From the NCBI RefSeq assembly GCF_900626075.1, contig NZ_UYZY01000008.1:124001-188000 (forward strand): DNA of 64,000 nucleotides, written 5' to 3'. The notes beneath the pieces are model-generated. The model searched no databases and was not told the DNA's origin. It saw only the letters and a program-made list of their open reading frames with translations. Source of the DNA: Clostridium transplantifaecale. Its GTDB lineage: Bacteria > Bacillota > Clostridia > Lachnospirales > Lachnospiraceae. The position numbers and the translations under genes are program-made. Shown here piece after piece: positions 19,841 through 28,154 of this stretch (its first letter is position 1; every line of letters starts with the position of its first letter).

Positions 19841-21364
19841 TTATAAAAGGTGCATTAATTCTTTCGTATTCTGATACAGGGTCTCATATATCCTGCAGTA
19901 CGGCTTATAAATTTCATGTTTAACGCCATCCGGCTCCAACACTCTGCCAATTCGAATCACCTCACCCAGCTCATTAAAGTCCCGAAAACGCCCGGCTCCC
20001 AGCGCCGCCATCAGCGCATCGCCATAGGCCGCGCCGGTGGTCACCTCCGCAATGTGGACCGTCACTCCGCAGATATCGGAAATCATCTGCATCCAGGGGA
20101 TATTCTTCGCTCCGCCGCCTATGGCCATCACCTTTCTAATCGGCAGACCGTTCTCCTTCAGTGCATTCAGATGCTGACCCACCGAATAGCCGATGCTCTC
20201 CAGCGCAGAACGGTACATGTGCCGCCGGTCATGGGTGAGCTTAAGTCCAAAGAGAACGCCCCTGGCATTCGGATCGTTGATCGGGGTCCTCTCTCCGGCA
20301 AAGTACGGAAGCGTGATCAGTCCGTCCGATCCGGGTGGAATCTCCTCAATTCCATCCAGCATCGTCTCATATGCGTTCCGTCCTGTCCGTTTCTCCTCGA
20401 TAACCGCATCCTGAAACAGAACATCGCGGTACCATGCGGTCAGAGTCCCCGCCGTATTGGTTCCCCCCGCCACACTGAACGTGCCCGGAATCAGATAATT
20501 ATTTCCCCGCACCCGGTCATCCATGATCAGGTGATCCGAACAATAGTACAGAAACAATGTGGAACCAAACTGCAGCATCATGTCACCCGGATTCAGGACC
20601 CCCGTGCTGACCGCCTCCGCTGCCGAATCCCCCGTTCCTGTGATGACAAGCGTCCCTTCCTTGATGCCCGTCTCCTCTGCCGCCCGGGCCGTCACCGTCC
20701 CGGCCGACGCGTGGACCGGCTGCGCGCGGGCAATCTGATCCGGCCTGCAGAACATCCTGCATTCTTCTTCATTGACACGTCCATCCATGTGGTATAACGG
20801 ACGGAATGACGCCTGGGCCAAAAACTGATCTACTACATAGTTCCCCGTCAGCCTGGCCGTGATAAAGGAAGAACCGGTTAAAAATTTATACGTCTTTTTA
20901 TATATCTCCGGTTCATTATGTTTGAGCCATAAAATCTTAGCCGCCACATCACCGGAACAGATAGGCCGGCCGAACAGCTCCTTTACCCGCCTCTCCCCAT
21001 AGTATACGGTCAGGTCTGCTATCTCCTGCTGGGAGCGGGAATCAATCCCGTATAAAATTGCTTTCCGCAGGGGTCTGCAGGATTCGTCTACGGGAAGACA
21101 GTCGGCCCCCAGTGTACTGGCTCCGACACCGGCAATCGCCCCGCTGTCAATTCCGGCCATCCGGATCAGCCCCTTTGATACCTCGCAGAATTCCTTCCAC
21201 CAGACCTTCTCCGCGTCATGCTCATAGTAGTTGGGTTTTGGGTTTTCTATCTCATGGGTGATGTGGTATTCCGCAATAATCCGGCAGTCTGGCCCGATGA
21301 TAACGCCCTTTGTACCCGATGTGCCGATGTCAATCCCCATATAGCAGGAAAACGGGTGCTCCAT
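19841..21364 (-). CDS. FGGY-family carbohydrate kinase (xylulokinase-like)
   Basis: A 507-residue sugar kinase. The first ATP-binding block is MGIDIGTSGTKGVIIGPDCR, the second is VITGTGDSAAEAVSTGVLNPG, and AIGGGAKNIPWMQMISDI is the C-terminal adenosine block. Overall order and length match the XylB/GlpK/FucK superfamily, closest in appearance to xylulokinase. The phosphorylated sugar cannot be told from sequence alone. GGAGGAGCTGT precedes the ATG. It is second in the operon. Confidence 0.92.
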   Translation of the reverse strand: MEHPFSCYMGIDIGTSGTKGVIIGPDCRIIAEYHITHEIENPKPNYYEHDAEKVWWKEFCEVSKGLIRMAGIDSGAIAGVGASTLGADCLPVDESCRPLRKAILYGIDSRSQQEIADLTVYYGERRVKELFGRPICSGDVAAKILWLKHNEPEIYKKTYKFLTGSSFITARLTGNYVVDQFLAQASFRPLYHMDGRVNEEECRMFCRPDQIARAQPVHASAGTVTARAAEETGIKEGTLVITGTGDSAAEAVSTGVLNPGDMMLQFGSTLFLYYCSDHLIMDDRVRGNNYLIPGTFSVAGGTNTAGTLTAWYRDVLFQDAVIEEKRTGRNAYETMLDGIEEIPPGSDGLITLPYFAGERTPINDPNARGVLFGLKLTHDRRHMYRSALESIGYSVGQHLNALKENGLPIRKVMAIGGGAKNIPWMQMISDICGVTVHIAEVTTGAAYGDALMAALGAGRFRDFNELGEVIRIGRVLEPDGVKHEIYKPYCRIYETLYQNTKELMHLL

Positions 21365-21400
21365 ACAGCTCCTCCTCCCCTCTTTGCATCACACAATGCG

Positions 21401-22210
21401 CTACAGCGCCTTCCTGTATTCAATCACAGATTCCATAAACGCTTTTACCCGTCCTGCATCCACATAGTTTTCAAATCGCCCCTCCGCCTTAAATGCGGTT
21501 CCCACACAGGCGCCGTCCGCAGTCCTGAGCTTGTCCGTGATATTGTCACGGTTGCATCCCGTGTTACAGAATACGGGAATATCTCCGGCCGCCTTCTTTA
21601 CAGCCTGCAGGATCTCTCCGTCGGTCTCCGAACCGGCGCTGCTCCCTGAGACACAAAGTCCATCCGGGAAACAATGGAAAATCATGGACTTCGTGATCTG
21701 AGAAATATCACGCTGCGCAATATAGACGTCCGATTCCGGATTCACCTTGAACAGCATTTTCAAATGCTCCAGTCCCAGTTGGCTCTTCCTTCTCATTACA
21801 TTGGCTATATCGGTATCGGTAATCCCGCTTTCCCCTATGTAGGCCCCGGTAAAGGTATTTCTCACAAATCGGGCATCCACCGCTGCCGCCAGCTCAATGG
21901 TCGCCATTGGATTAAGTACCACGTTCACTCCATAGGGAACACGTATCTCGCCCCGCAGTTCCCCAATAATTCTTCCCATCGCCGCAACAGTAACATAATC
22001 CGCCTTATGCTGGTAAGGCAGGCTGAATTCATTAGCGAATAAAATTCCGTCTACCCCTCCGTCCTGCAGCGCATGCAGCTCCTCCTTTGCAATTTCGGTT
22101 ACCCTCTCCATACTGTCATTCTGCCCGTACTTCGGGTCGCCCGGCAGCGCCCTCAAATGCAGTAATGCTATGATCGGCTTTTGCACGCCAAACATCTGTT
22201 CCAGCCACAT
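21401..22210 (-). CDS. BtpA/SgcQ family TIM-barrel protein
   Basis: A protein of about 269 residues. The family hallmark is near the start (FGVQKPIIALLHLRALPGDP), and further blocks are LQDGGVDGILFANEFSLPYQ, VPYGVNVVLNPMATIELA and VFCNTGCNRDNI. BtpA was first linked to photosystem I stability in cyanobacteria; in heterotrophs SgcQ-like members sit in sugar operons with unknown enzymatic function. The ATG at 22210 has GGAGG seven bases upstream; a GTG just before it is less likely. It is the first gene after the operon promoter, so it may be a key catabolic enzyme. Confidence 0.88.
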   Translation of the reverse strand: MWLEQMFGVQKPIIALLHLRALPGDPKYGQNDSMERVTEIAKEELHALQDGGVDGILFANEFSLPYQHKADYVTVAAMGRIIGELRGEIRVPYGVNVVLNPMATIELAAAVDARFVRNTFTGAYIGESGITDTDIANVMRRKSQLGLEHLKMLFKVNPESDVYIAQRDISQITKSMIFHCFPDGLCVSGSSAGSETDGEILQAVKKAAGDIPVFCNTGCNRDNITDKLRTADGACVGTAFKAEGRFENYVDAGRVKAFMESVIEYRKAL

Positions 22211-22281
22211 CACTATGCCTCCTTCGTTGATTTTTATGCTTTTTCCAATTATGTAAAAATTTCTTATTTGTTATGTATTGT

Positions 22282-22310
22282 ATTATAACTTTGCATACTA
22301 TGTTTGTCAA
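22282..22310 (-). promoter_or_regulatory. Sigma-A promoter of the eight-gene btpA-to-hyuB operon
   Basis: On the minus strand TTGACA (22305-22310), a 17-base spacer and TATAAT (22282-22287) make a perfect consensus promoter about 70 bases before the BtpA-like start. The spacer and -10 hold a loose inverted pair (GTAT...ATAC) that could be a GntR operator. The surrounding 22211-22554 gap is strongly AT-rich and otherwise empty. Confidence 0.85.
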
Positions 22311-22554
22311 CGGTATTTTATGATAACAATGGAAAAATTTCAAAGTTACTTTTCATTTTTTGATTTTTTATATAAGAATCTAACGATTATATCACTATAT
22401 CACCTTTTATTTCTTTATTTATATTGTGTTATTATTCATCTCCTTGCTTTCTATAATGCCGGAGCGTTTTCTGTTGCTTTTTCATTCCTTATCATGTATT
22501 ATAAAGTTATTCCAAAAGCTGGGAATTATATTACTTAAAGAATGGAGCGTTCTT

Positions 22555-23271
22555 ATGGAGTTGAAAAATGACAATATCCTTCCCCTCTATCTTCAATTGA
22601 CCGAGCAGCTTCGAAAGGATATTGAGAGCGGAGTCTACAAACGCGGGCAGAAGATCCCCACGGAATTGGAATTGTGTGATTTATACAAGGTGAGCCGTAT
22701 CACGGTACGGAAAGCTTTAAAAGAACTGGAAAAGGAAAATCTGCTGGTGCGGGAGCGCGGAAAAGGAACTTTCATCTCTATGGTCATGCTGAGACGTGAC
22801 ATCGCCCATAATACCAGCTTTACAAAGATTTGCCAGGCAACCAACCAGACTCCCGGAGCTAAGACCATCAAATCTGTAATTGAAGAGGCCACAGAGGAAG
22901 ATCAGGAGGCCTTAAAGCTTTTGCCCGGGTCCAGGGTAATTGTTTTGGAACGTATCCGGTATGCGAACTCTGTCCCGGTGGCCATCGAGTTTTCTCGTTT
23001 TCCCGAGCGTTTTTCCTTCCTGCTCGACGAAGATTTAAACAATGCCTCCCTGCTCTCTATCCTGTCGGAAAAATACGGCATAAAATTCACCAACAGCAGC
23101 TATAAGGTAATCAAACTTGTGTACGCCACATACGAACAGGCCAAATACCTGTCCCTCTCTCCCGGCTACCCGCTTATTTCGATTGCCAGCCTTTCCAACG
23201 ATGCGGACGGGACGCCATCCCACCGGTCGCTGCAGTTGATCGTGGGGGATAAATTTGAGCTGTACATTTAG
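22555..23271 (+). CDS. GntR family transcriptional regulator with UTRA domain
   Basis: A 238-residue regulator. The true start is the ATG at 22555 with GGAG seven bases upstream; the long upstream open frame is AT-rich non-coding sequence. Residues about 5-72 are the winged helix (LYLQLTEQLRKDIESG, KIPTELELCDLYKVSRITVR), and about 95-238 form a UTRA ligand-binding domain (VIVLERIRYANSVPVAIEFS). UTRA regulators usually bind a phosphorylated sugar or related effector. The gene is divergent from the eight-gene hydantoinase/TRAP/kinase operon, so control of that operon is likely. Confidence 0.94.
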   Translation: MELKNDNILPLYLQLTEQLRKDIESGVYKRGQKIPTELELCDLYKVSRITVRKALKELEKENLLVRERGKGTFISMVMLRRDIAHNTSFTKICQATNQTPGAKTIKSVIEEATEEDQEALKLLPGSRVIVLERIRYANSVPVAIEFSRFPERFSFLLDEDLNNASLLSILSEKYGIKFTNSSYKVIKLVYATYEQAKYLSLSPGYPLISIASLSNDADGTPSHRSLQLIVGDKFELYI

Positions 23272-23328
23272 CAGGCTCCTGTTGAGATGGGGTACTTTAA
23301 GGAAAACGCAATTACAATGCGTAAAACA

Positions 23329-23365
23329 GCCCCGGTATAAGACAGGTTTTGTCTTATACCGGGGC
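23329..23365. terminator. Terminator between convergent gntR and GTPase genes
   Basis: A perfect 16-base inverted repeat (GCCCCGGTATAAGACA and its complement) with a five-base loop. On the minus strand it is followed by CTGTTTTAC, serving the GTPase/NYN gene. The plus side lacks a good U-run, but the stem lies 58 bases after the gntR stop and may act on both. Confidence 0.8.
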
Positions 23366-23419
23366 ATCTGTGTAAAATGGTGGAAACTGATTATGCAAAA
23401 GCTGATTATTATAGAAAAC

Positions 23420-26182
23420 TCAGTCGTTTTCCGTCATCCCTTCTTTCATCTTCTTCATCATTTCCTCGGAAATAAAGTCGGTCATGTACTGCTTTTCTCC
23501 CGTCTTCTTCTCCTCAAAATCCTGGCGGATCTGCTCGTTCATCCGGCCTATCTCCTCCTCAAATTCCCTGGCCGACAAAAGGCGGCATCCCTGGCCGCGT
23601 ATAATAATCTGTTCCAGGCGGTCGGAGGTAGCCACCGTCACATGATATTTTCCAGCATTTTCATGGGCAAATTTTTCGATATACTGATCCGCCGTCTCGG
23701 CCTCCCTTGTATAAACGACATGGATGTTGTGGTAATCCAGGAATTCCGTGGCATGCCCCTGCACACGGTATGCGTCGAAGACGGCGATTACCTGACACTT
23801 CCTGGCTCCCTGGTAATTGCACAGAATGTCCAGAAGTTTTCCCCTGGCGCTGTCCATATTCCGGTCGGCCAGTTCCCGCAGTTCCTCCCACGCGAAAATA
23901 ATATTATAACCGTCCACCAGCAGATATTCTTCCCTGGCCTCCGCTTTTCCATGGGGCCGTATTGCAGAAGTCCCGGCAGATACTGTACTCACGGACGCCG
24001 TGTCCCTGCCGTAGGCCGTACCGTACTGCGTCTGGTTTCCGGCCCCATAGCCGGAATACCCGGACGGCGAACTGCTTCGGCTTCCCCAGCGGCGTCTGGC
24101 TGCACCGGATTTATCACGTTTATTTGCATTATATGTGCGGGTAAGGATCGCATCTATCTCATCCGTTCCTATCCACATTTCTTCCGTCTCCGTACCGGCT
24201 TTTCCCCTCTTACCGGCTCTTTTTCCACCGGACTGCGGCTGTTCCCTATCGTTCTCCACAATTTCAGGGGGAAGACAGCTTTCCAGATGCATGTAATCCG
24301 CCACCTGGTCCCAGTTTACAACAAATCCGGCGCCGTGGGCGCAGAATACGGAACCGGACGGGTTGTCCGTATCGCCATCCGCGTCATAGCCGATTGCCTC
24401 AATCACTTCCTCCTCGTTGTGACAGGGAACGTATCCCTTCAGTGTGCAGCTAAGGCGTCCCCGCCCGCCGGTATAAGCCGTCACCTCCTGCTGGTATCCG
24501 TCCATGCAGGCCACCGGGGCATTTCCGGTAAGGACCGCATACTCTCCCTCCAGCGCCGGAGGTTCAAATGTTCCATGCATCCGCTCCACATCCGTCATCG
24601 CCCGGCCCAGCATTTTTTCAGGCACCTCCAGCCGGAATTCGTAAACCGGCTCCAGGAGTACCGAATCGGCCTGCATCAGTCCGTGGCGCACAGCCCGGTA
24701 AACCGCCTGCCTGAAATCCCCGCCCTCCGTGTGTTTCAGATGGGCGCGCCCCGACATCAGCGTAATCCTCATATCCGTTATGGGAGAACCGGTCAGCACA
24801 CCCTTATGCTCTTTTTCCTCCAGATGGGTCAACACCAGTCTCTGCCAGTTCCGGTCCAGTATGTCCTCACTGCAGGCCGCTGCAAAGGACAGGCCGCTTC
24901 CCGGTTCACCCGGTTCCATTAACAGATGGACCTCGGCGTAGTGGCGGAGCGGCTCAAAATGTCCCACTCCCTCCACCGTATTCCGGATCGTCTCCTTATA
25001 TACAATACTTCGTCCGCCAAACTCAATCCTTACTCCAAACCGTTCGGCAATCAGGCTCTTTAAGATCTCCATCTGGATTTCCCCCATAATCTGGGCATGG
25101 ATCTCTTTCTGTTCTTCCTGCCAGGTGATATGAAGCTCCGGCTCCTCCTCTTCAAGCTGTAAAAGTTTCGGCAGCATGGCGGCGGCGTCCACTTCCTCCG
25201 GAAGCTGGACTCTGTATGTGAGGACGGGTTCCAGAATCGGCATGGCCGAAGCCGCTTCTATCCCGATTCCTCTTCCGGGCGAAGTTTTTGCAGGTCCCGT
25301 CACCGCACAGACCGTTCCGGCTTCCGCCTCTTTTACCGCTTCAAATTTATCACCCGAATAGACGCGGATTTGATTTACCTTTTCCTCACCTATTAAGTCT
25401 TTTACCTGCAGGCAGCCTCCCGTGACCTTCATATAAGTCAGCCTGTTCCCCTGGTTATCCCTGGCAATTTTAAATACCTTGGCGCCAAACTGTGAGGGAT
25501 ATTCCGGCATAAGCATGTAATCTTCCATGCCTTTTAGAAATTCTTCTATTCCATCCAGCTTGAGCGCCGATCCGAAAAAGCACGGAAATACTTCCCGCGC
25601 CCGGATCATTTCCGCCACATCCGACGGAGCTATCTGCCCGCTCTCCAGATACTGCTCAAGCGCCGGCTCGCTGCATGTGGCCAGATTTTCATAGAAGCTC
25701 TCCGTTCCCTGCTCACTGAAATCCGCAATGTTCCCATCCAGTTTCTTTTTCAGTTCCAGGAAAATGTCCTCTTTTCTTCCATCCGCAAGGTCCATCTTAT
25801 TGACAAAGAGAAAAGTGGGAATCCCGTATCTTGCAAGGAGCCTCCAGAGCGTCTGTGTGTGGCCCTGCACCCCCGCCGTGCCGCTGATTACAAGAATCGC
25901 GTAGTCCAGCACCTGTAGGGTCCGCTCCATCTCGGCCGAAAAATCCACATGCCCCGGGGTGTCTAAAAGTGTAACCTGCATCTCTCCCCACCGCAGCATG
26001 GCCTGTTTGGAAAATATGGTGATTCCCCTCTTCTTTTCCAGCTCATAGGTATCCAGGAAGGCGTCGCCTTTATCCACTCTACCCAGCCTCCTAACGGCTC
26101 CGCCCGTGTACAGCATTGCTTCCGATAATGTAGTTTTTCCCGCATCCACATGAGCCAGAATGCCGACCGCCAGTTTCTTCAT
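23420..26182 (-). CDS. Ribosomal-protection-type translation GTPase fused to a Rae1/YacP-like NYN nuclease domain
   Basis: A 920-residue fusion. Residues about 1-640 match the Tet(M)/Tet(O) branch of EF-G-like GTPases: G1 LAHVDAGKTTLSEAM, G3 LDTPGHVDF, G4 VNKMDLADG, then domains II-V. Residues about 640-750 are a Gly/Ser/Tyr-rich linker. Residues about 755-890 form a NYN (PIN-like) domain: LLVDGYNIIFAWEEL, IAVFDAYRVQG, TREAETADQYIEK and VTVATSDRLEQ carry the expected acidic residues and closely resemble Bacillus Rae1 (YacP), which cuts mRNA in the ribosomal A site. Tet(M) proteins are about 640 residues, so the extra 280 residues are a real fusion. Role in tetracycline resistance is not implied; A-site rescue is inferred. 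Confidence 0.9.
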   Translation of the reverse strand: MKKLAVGILAHVDAGKTTLSEAMLYTGGAVRRLGRVDKGDAFLDTYELEKKRGITIFSKQAMLRWGEMQVTLLDTPGHVDFSAEMERTLQVLDYAILVISGTAGVQGHTQTLWRLLARYGIPTFLFVNKMDLADGRKEDIFLELKKKLDGNIADFSEQGTESFYENLATCSEPALEQYLESGQIAPSDVAEMIRAREVFPCFFGSALKLDGIEEFLKGMEDYMLMPEYPSQFGAKVFKIARDNQGNRLTYMKVTGGCLQVKDLIGEEKVNQIRVYSGDKFEAVKEAEAGTVCAVTGPAKTSPGRGIGIEAASAMPILEPVLTYRVQLPEEVDAAAMLPKLLQLEEEEPELHITWQEEQKEIHAQIMGEIQMEILKSLIAERFGVRIEFGGRSIVYKETIRNTVEGVGHFEPLRHYAEVHLLMEPGEPGSGLSFAAACSEDILDRNWQRLVLTHLEEKEHKGVLTGSPITDMRITLMSGRAHLKHTEGGDFRQAVYRAVRHGLMQADSVLLEPVYEFRLEVPEKMLGRAMTDVERMHGTFEPPALEGEYAVLTGNAPVACMDGYQQEVTAYTGGRGRLSCTLKGYVPCHNEEEVIEAIGYDADGDTDNPSGSVFCAHGAGFVVNWDQVADYMHLESCLPPEIVENDREQPQSGGKRAGKRGKAGTETEEMWIGTDEIDAILTRTYNANKRDKSGAARRRWGSRSSSPSGYSGYGAGNQTQYGTAYGRDTASVSTVSAGTSAIRPHGKAEAREEYLLVDGYNIIFAWEELRELADRNMDSARGKLLDILCNYQGARKCQVIAVFDAYRVQGHATEFLDYHNIHVVYTREAETADQYIEKFAHENAGKYHVTVATSDRLEQIIIRGQGCRLLSAREFEEEIGRMNEQIRQDFEEKKTGEKQYMTDFISEEMMKKMKEGMTEND

Positions 26183-26233
26183 CTGCCTTACTCTCCCTTG
26201 TCCGTTCCTATTAACTGTTATTCTTCTTTTGAC

Positions 26234-26262
26234 AGTTTATCACGGAACGGGCGGATTGTAAA
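26234..26262 (-). promoter_or_regulatory. Promoter of the GTPase-NYN fusion gene
   Basis: TTTACA (26257-26262), 17 bases, then TAAACT (26234-26239) on the minus strand, about 52 bases before the ATG. It lies in the 97-base gap after the OpuAC-like gene. No leader peptide or attenuator of the tet(M) type is visible. Confidence 0.6.
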
Positions 26263-26279
26263 ACACGGTGATGCAGGTT

Positions 26280-26885
26280 TTATTTTCCATCCACGAATTT
26301 ATTGTCTTTCAGGAATCGCCAGGCCGCCTCCTGCGCCCCTATTCCTATTACATTGGCCTGACGAATCATCTCCGCCATTGCCTCATCACTGATTCTGCCC
26401 TCCAGCTTTCCCAGGACTTCTTTCAGTTCCGGATAATGTTCCAGTACCTCCCGGCGCACAAAATTATATACCGCTCCGGTATGATTAAATTTATATCCCA
26501 GCGGTTTTGATATCTCGATATGATGCTCCGACATCATACATGAAACTGCCGCCTCATAGGCACTTTCTAACCCTTTATTATTCTGATTGACAGACTCCGC
26601 CGAAAAAAAGGAAAGCGCTGCCCCCATATCTCCCGCAAACATATCAATATGGCCTTCTTTAAGCGCATCAAAGCAGCCGGATATCCCATCCAGCCCAAAT
26701 AACGTCTTCACCTCAATATCGGTATTTGACTCAATCAGTTCTCTAAACATATTTCCCAAAATAACATCCTCTGTATCGCTGCCCGCCCCCACGGATACTG
26801 CTTTCTTCTCCGTCTCCCGGCAGGCGTCAAATGTAAATGCGAGCAGTGTTTCAGCCGTTGTACAAAACAGATGTTCCAATCCCAT
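26280..26885 (-). CDS. Shortened OpuAC-type (glycine betaine ABC) substrate-binding protein without signal peptide
   Basis: A 201-residue protein with a good AGGAGGAAGG site. The first half (VSVGAGSDTEDVILGNMF, CFDALKEGHIDMFAGD) matches lobe 1 of quaternary-ammonium-binding proteins, and the last part (EVLEHYPELKEVLGKLEGRI, EAAWRFLKDNKFV) matches their C-terminal helices. The join at KPLGYKFNHTGAVYNFVRRE appears to skip most of lobe 2, about 70-80 residues, including where ligand residues normally lie. No signal peptide or lipobox is present and no ABC transporter genes are near. It may be a decayed gene or a repurposed cytoplasmic protein. Confidence 0.75.
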   Translation of the reverse strand: MGLEHLFCTTAETLLAFTFDACRETEKKAVSVGAGSDTEDVILGNMFRELIESNTDIEVKTLFGLDGISGCFDALKEGHIDMFAGDMGAALSFFSAESVNQNNKGLESAYEAAVSCMMSEHHIEISKPLGYKFNHTGAVYNFVRREVLEHYPELKEVLGKLEGRISDEAMAEMIRQANVIGIGAQEAAWRFLKDNKFVDGK

Positions 26886-27084
26886 ACCCTTCCTCCTGTG
26901 TCCTCATCCTCCTGGACTGCACCTGACTTATTTACTATTTTTTCTTTTTGGATTTAAATTGTAGCACCAGGCGTCTAAATAGAGTATAAGAGTATATCGT
27001 TTGAGATTAAGATTCCATTAAGGTTGCCATACTTCATAAATATGCAGTCGGTTGCAGGAAGACTGCCGCATTCAGAAAACAGGC
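26886..27084. other. Non-coding gap upstream of the OpuAC-like gene
   Basis: About 200 AT-rich bases between the OpuAC-like start and the terminator of the rraA-dehydrogenase operon. It must hold the promoter of the OpuAC-like gene, but no convincing -35/-10 pair stands out and I see no ORF or repeat. Confidence 0.45.
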
Positions 27085-27117
27085 CAAAAAAAGAGAATCC
27101 AATAAACGGACTCTCCT
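27085..27117 (-). terminator. Terminator after the rraA-dehydrogenase operon
   Basis: On the minus strand GGAGAGTCC, a seven- to eight-base loop, then GGATTCTC followed by seven U residues. It begins about 70 bases after the dehydrogenase stop and is a typical intrinsic terminator. Confidence 0.85.
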
Positions 27118-27185
27118 TTTCAGAAACTCATGGCAAAATACCCCGATCCGGCAATTTGTGAGGGGAAATCACCGGACCATCTGTC

Positions 27186-28079
27186 TTATTTTCCTTCTTT
27201 CATCACCTGGATAATCTCTTTCCATCCATCCGGTTTTTTATCCACATAGCGTGCGGCAAAGTCGAACACTTCCATGTCTTCCATTCTCTTCTTGGCCGCC
27301 TCTGTCATAGCCGGACTGAATCCGCATTCCTCCAGCATGGCGACGGAGCCTTTAAGCTCTGCCGCACGGCGGTGGCAGTGGATTGCCGTGCCTGTGACCA
27401 GTCTGTCCAGGTGGGATGTGAACGGAATATTATCCATGGATTTGGAAATCGAGGAGATTACTTCATCCGATACATCGTAGGCATCGGCTGCCTGGAGCAT
27501 TTCGATCATCAGAGAAGCGATTCCTTTCATATAAATACTTCTCACCAGCTTAATCGCCGACGCGGCTCCCGCTTTCTCCCCTGCGGTCGTAATTTTCATT
27601 CCCAGAGGGCTCATGAGCTCCTTAAACAGCGCGGCGCCGTTTCCGCTGGCTGTGATGGGAACCTGGTGTTTGTCTTTAGGAAGAGAACCGAGCATGGCGG
27701 CATCCACAAATTTCACGCCCGTATCTTTGACAGCATCCCAGATCTTCTCTTTCACGGAAGGAGTGGATGCGCTGACATCGGCATAGATTTTCCCCTCGCC
27801 GAGCACGCCTTCTATCTCTTCGCAGACATCCATTGCAAAAGAGGACGGAACCGCCCCGAATATCACATCGGCCTCGGCGGCTACCTCTTTTGCAGTTTCA
27901 TAAAGCGCCACACCGGCCTCGGCGGCGCGGCCCGTCACCATCTTGCCCATCACCGGGTCTTTTGCCATCTTGTCAAATGCAATAATCCCCGTCACGCCTT
28001 CCCCTTTAAGTCCCAGGGAAATATTATAAGCAGCTTCACCAAAGCCAATAAATCCTATTTTCATCTTCGTATTCTCCAT
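27186..28079 (-). CDS. NAD(P)-dependent beta-hydroxyacid dehydrogenase-like oxidoreductase with DUF1932-type C-terminus
   Basis: A 297-residue oxidoreductase. The Rossmann motif IGFIGFGEAAYNISLGL is at residues 8-24, and ADVIFGAVPSSFAMDVCEEI and YADVSASTPSVKEKIWDAV follow the 3-hydroxyisobutyrate dehydrogenase pattern. AASAIKLVRSIYMKGI (about 178-193) carries the probable catalytic Lys. The C-terminal helical part looks like DUF1932. It is 75 bases downstream of the RraA-family gene and shares its terminator, so the two probably act on related hydroxy-acids or keto-acids. The substrate is unknown. Confidence 0.88.
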   Translation of the reverse strand: MENTKMKIGFIGFGEAAYNISLGLKGEGVTGIIAFDKMAKDPVMGKMVTGRAAEAGVALYETAKEVAAEADVIFGAVPSSFAMDVCEEIEGVLGEGKIYADVSASTPSVKEKIWDAVKDTGVKFVDAAMLGSLPKDKHQVPITASGNGAALFKELMSPLGMKITTAGEKAGAASAIKLVRSIYMKGIASLMIEMLQAADAYDVSDEVISSISKSMDNIPFTSHLDRLVTGTAIHCHRRAAELKGSVAMLEECGFSPAMTEAAKKRMEDMEVFDFAARYVDKKPDGWKEIIQVMKEGK

Positions 28080-28154
28080 TCCGCCGCCCTGCCGGCGGCA
28101 TAAATTGATTCAGATTATAAATTATTCTCATATTATTATTGAAACCTATGTACT

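Noticed and set aside
23255-24922. 555-codon plus-strand open frame opposite the GTPase-NYN gene
   Set aside because: The minus strand encodes a clear GTPase and NYN domain; the plus frame has no recognisable domain.
23420-26182. Calling the Tet(M)-like gene a tetracycline resistance determinant
   Set aside because: It is fused to a nuclease domain, has no tet(M)-type leader and no mobile context, so a housekeeping ribosome role is more likely.
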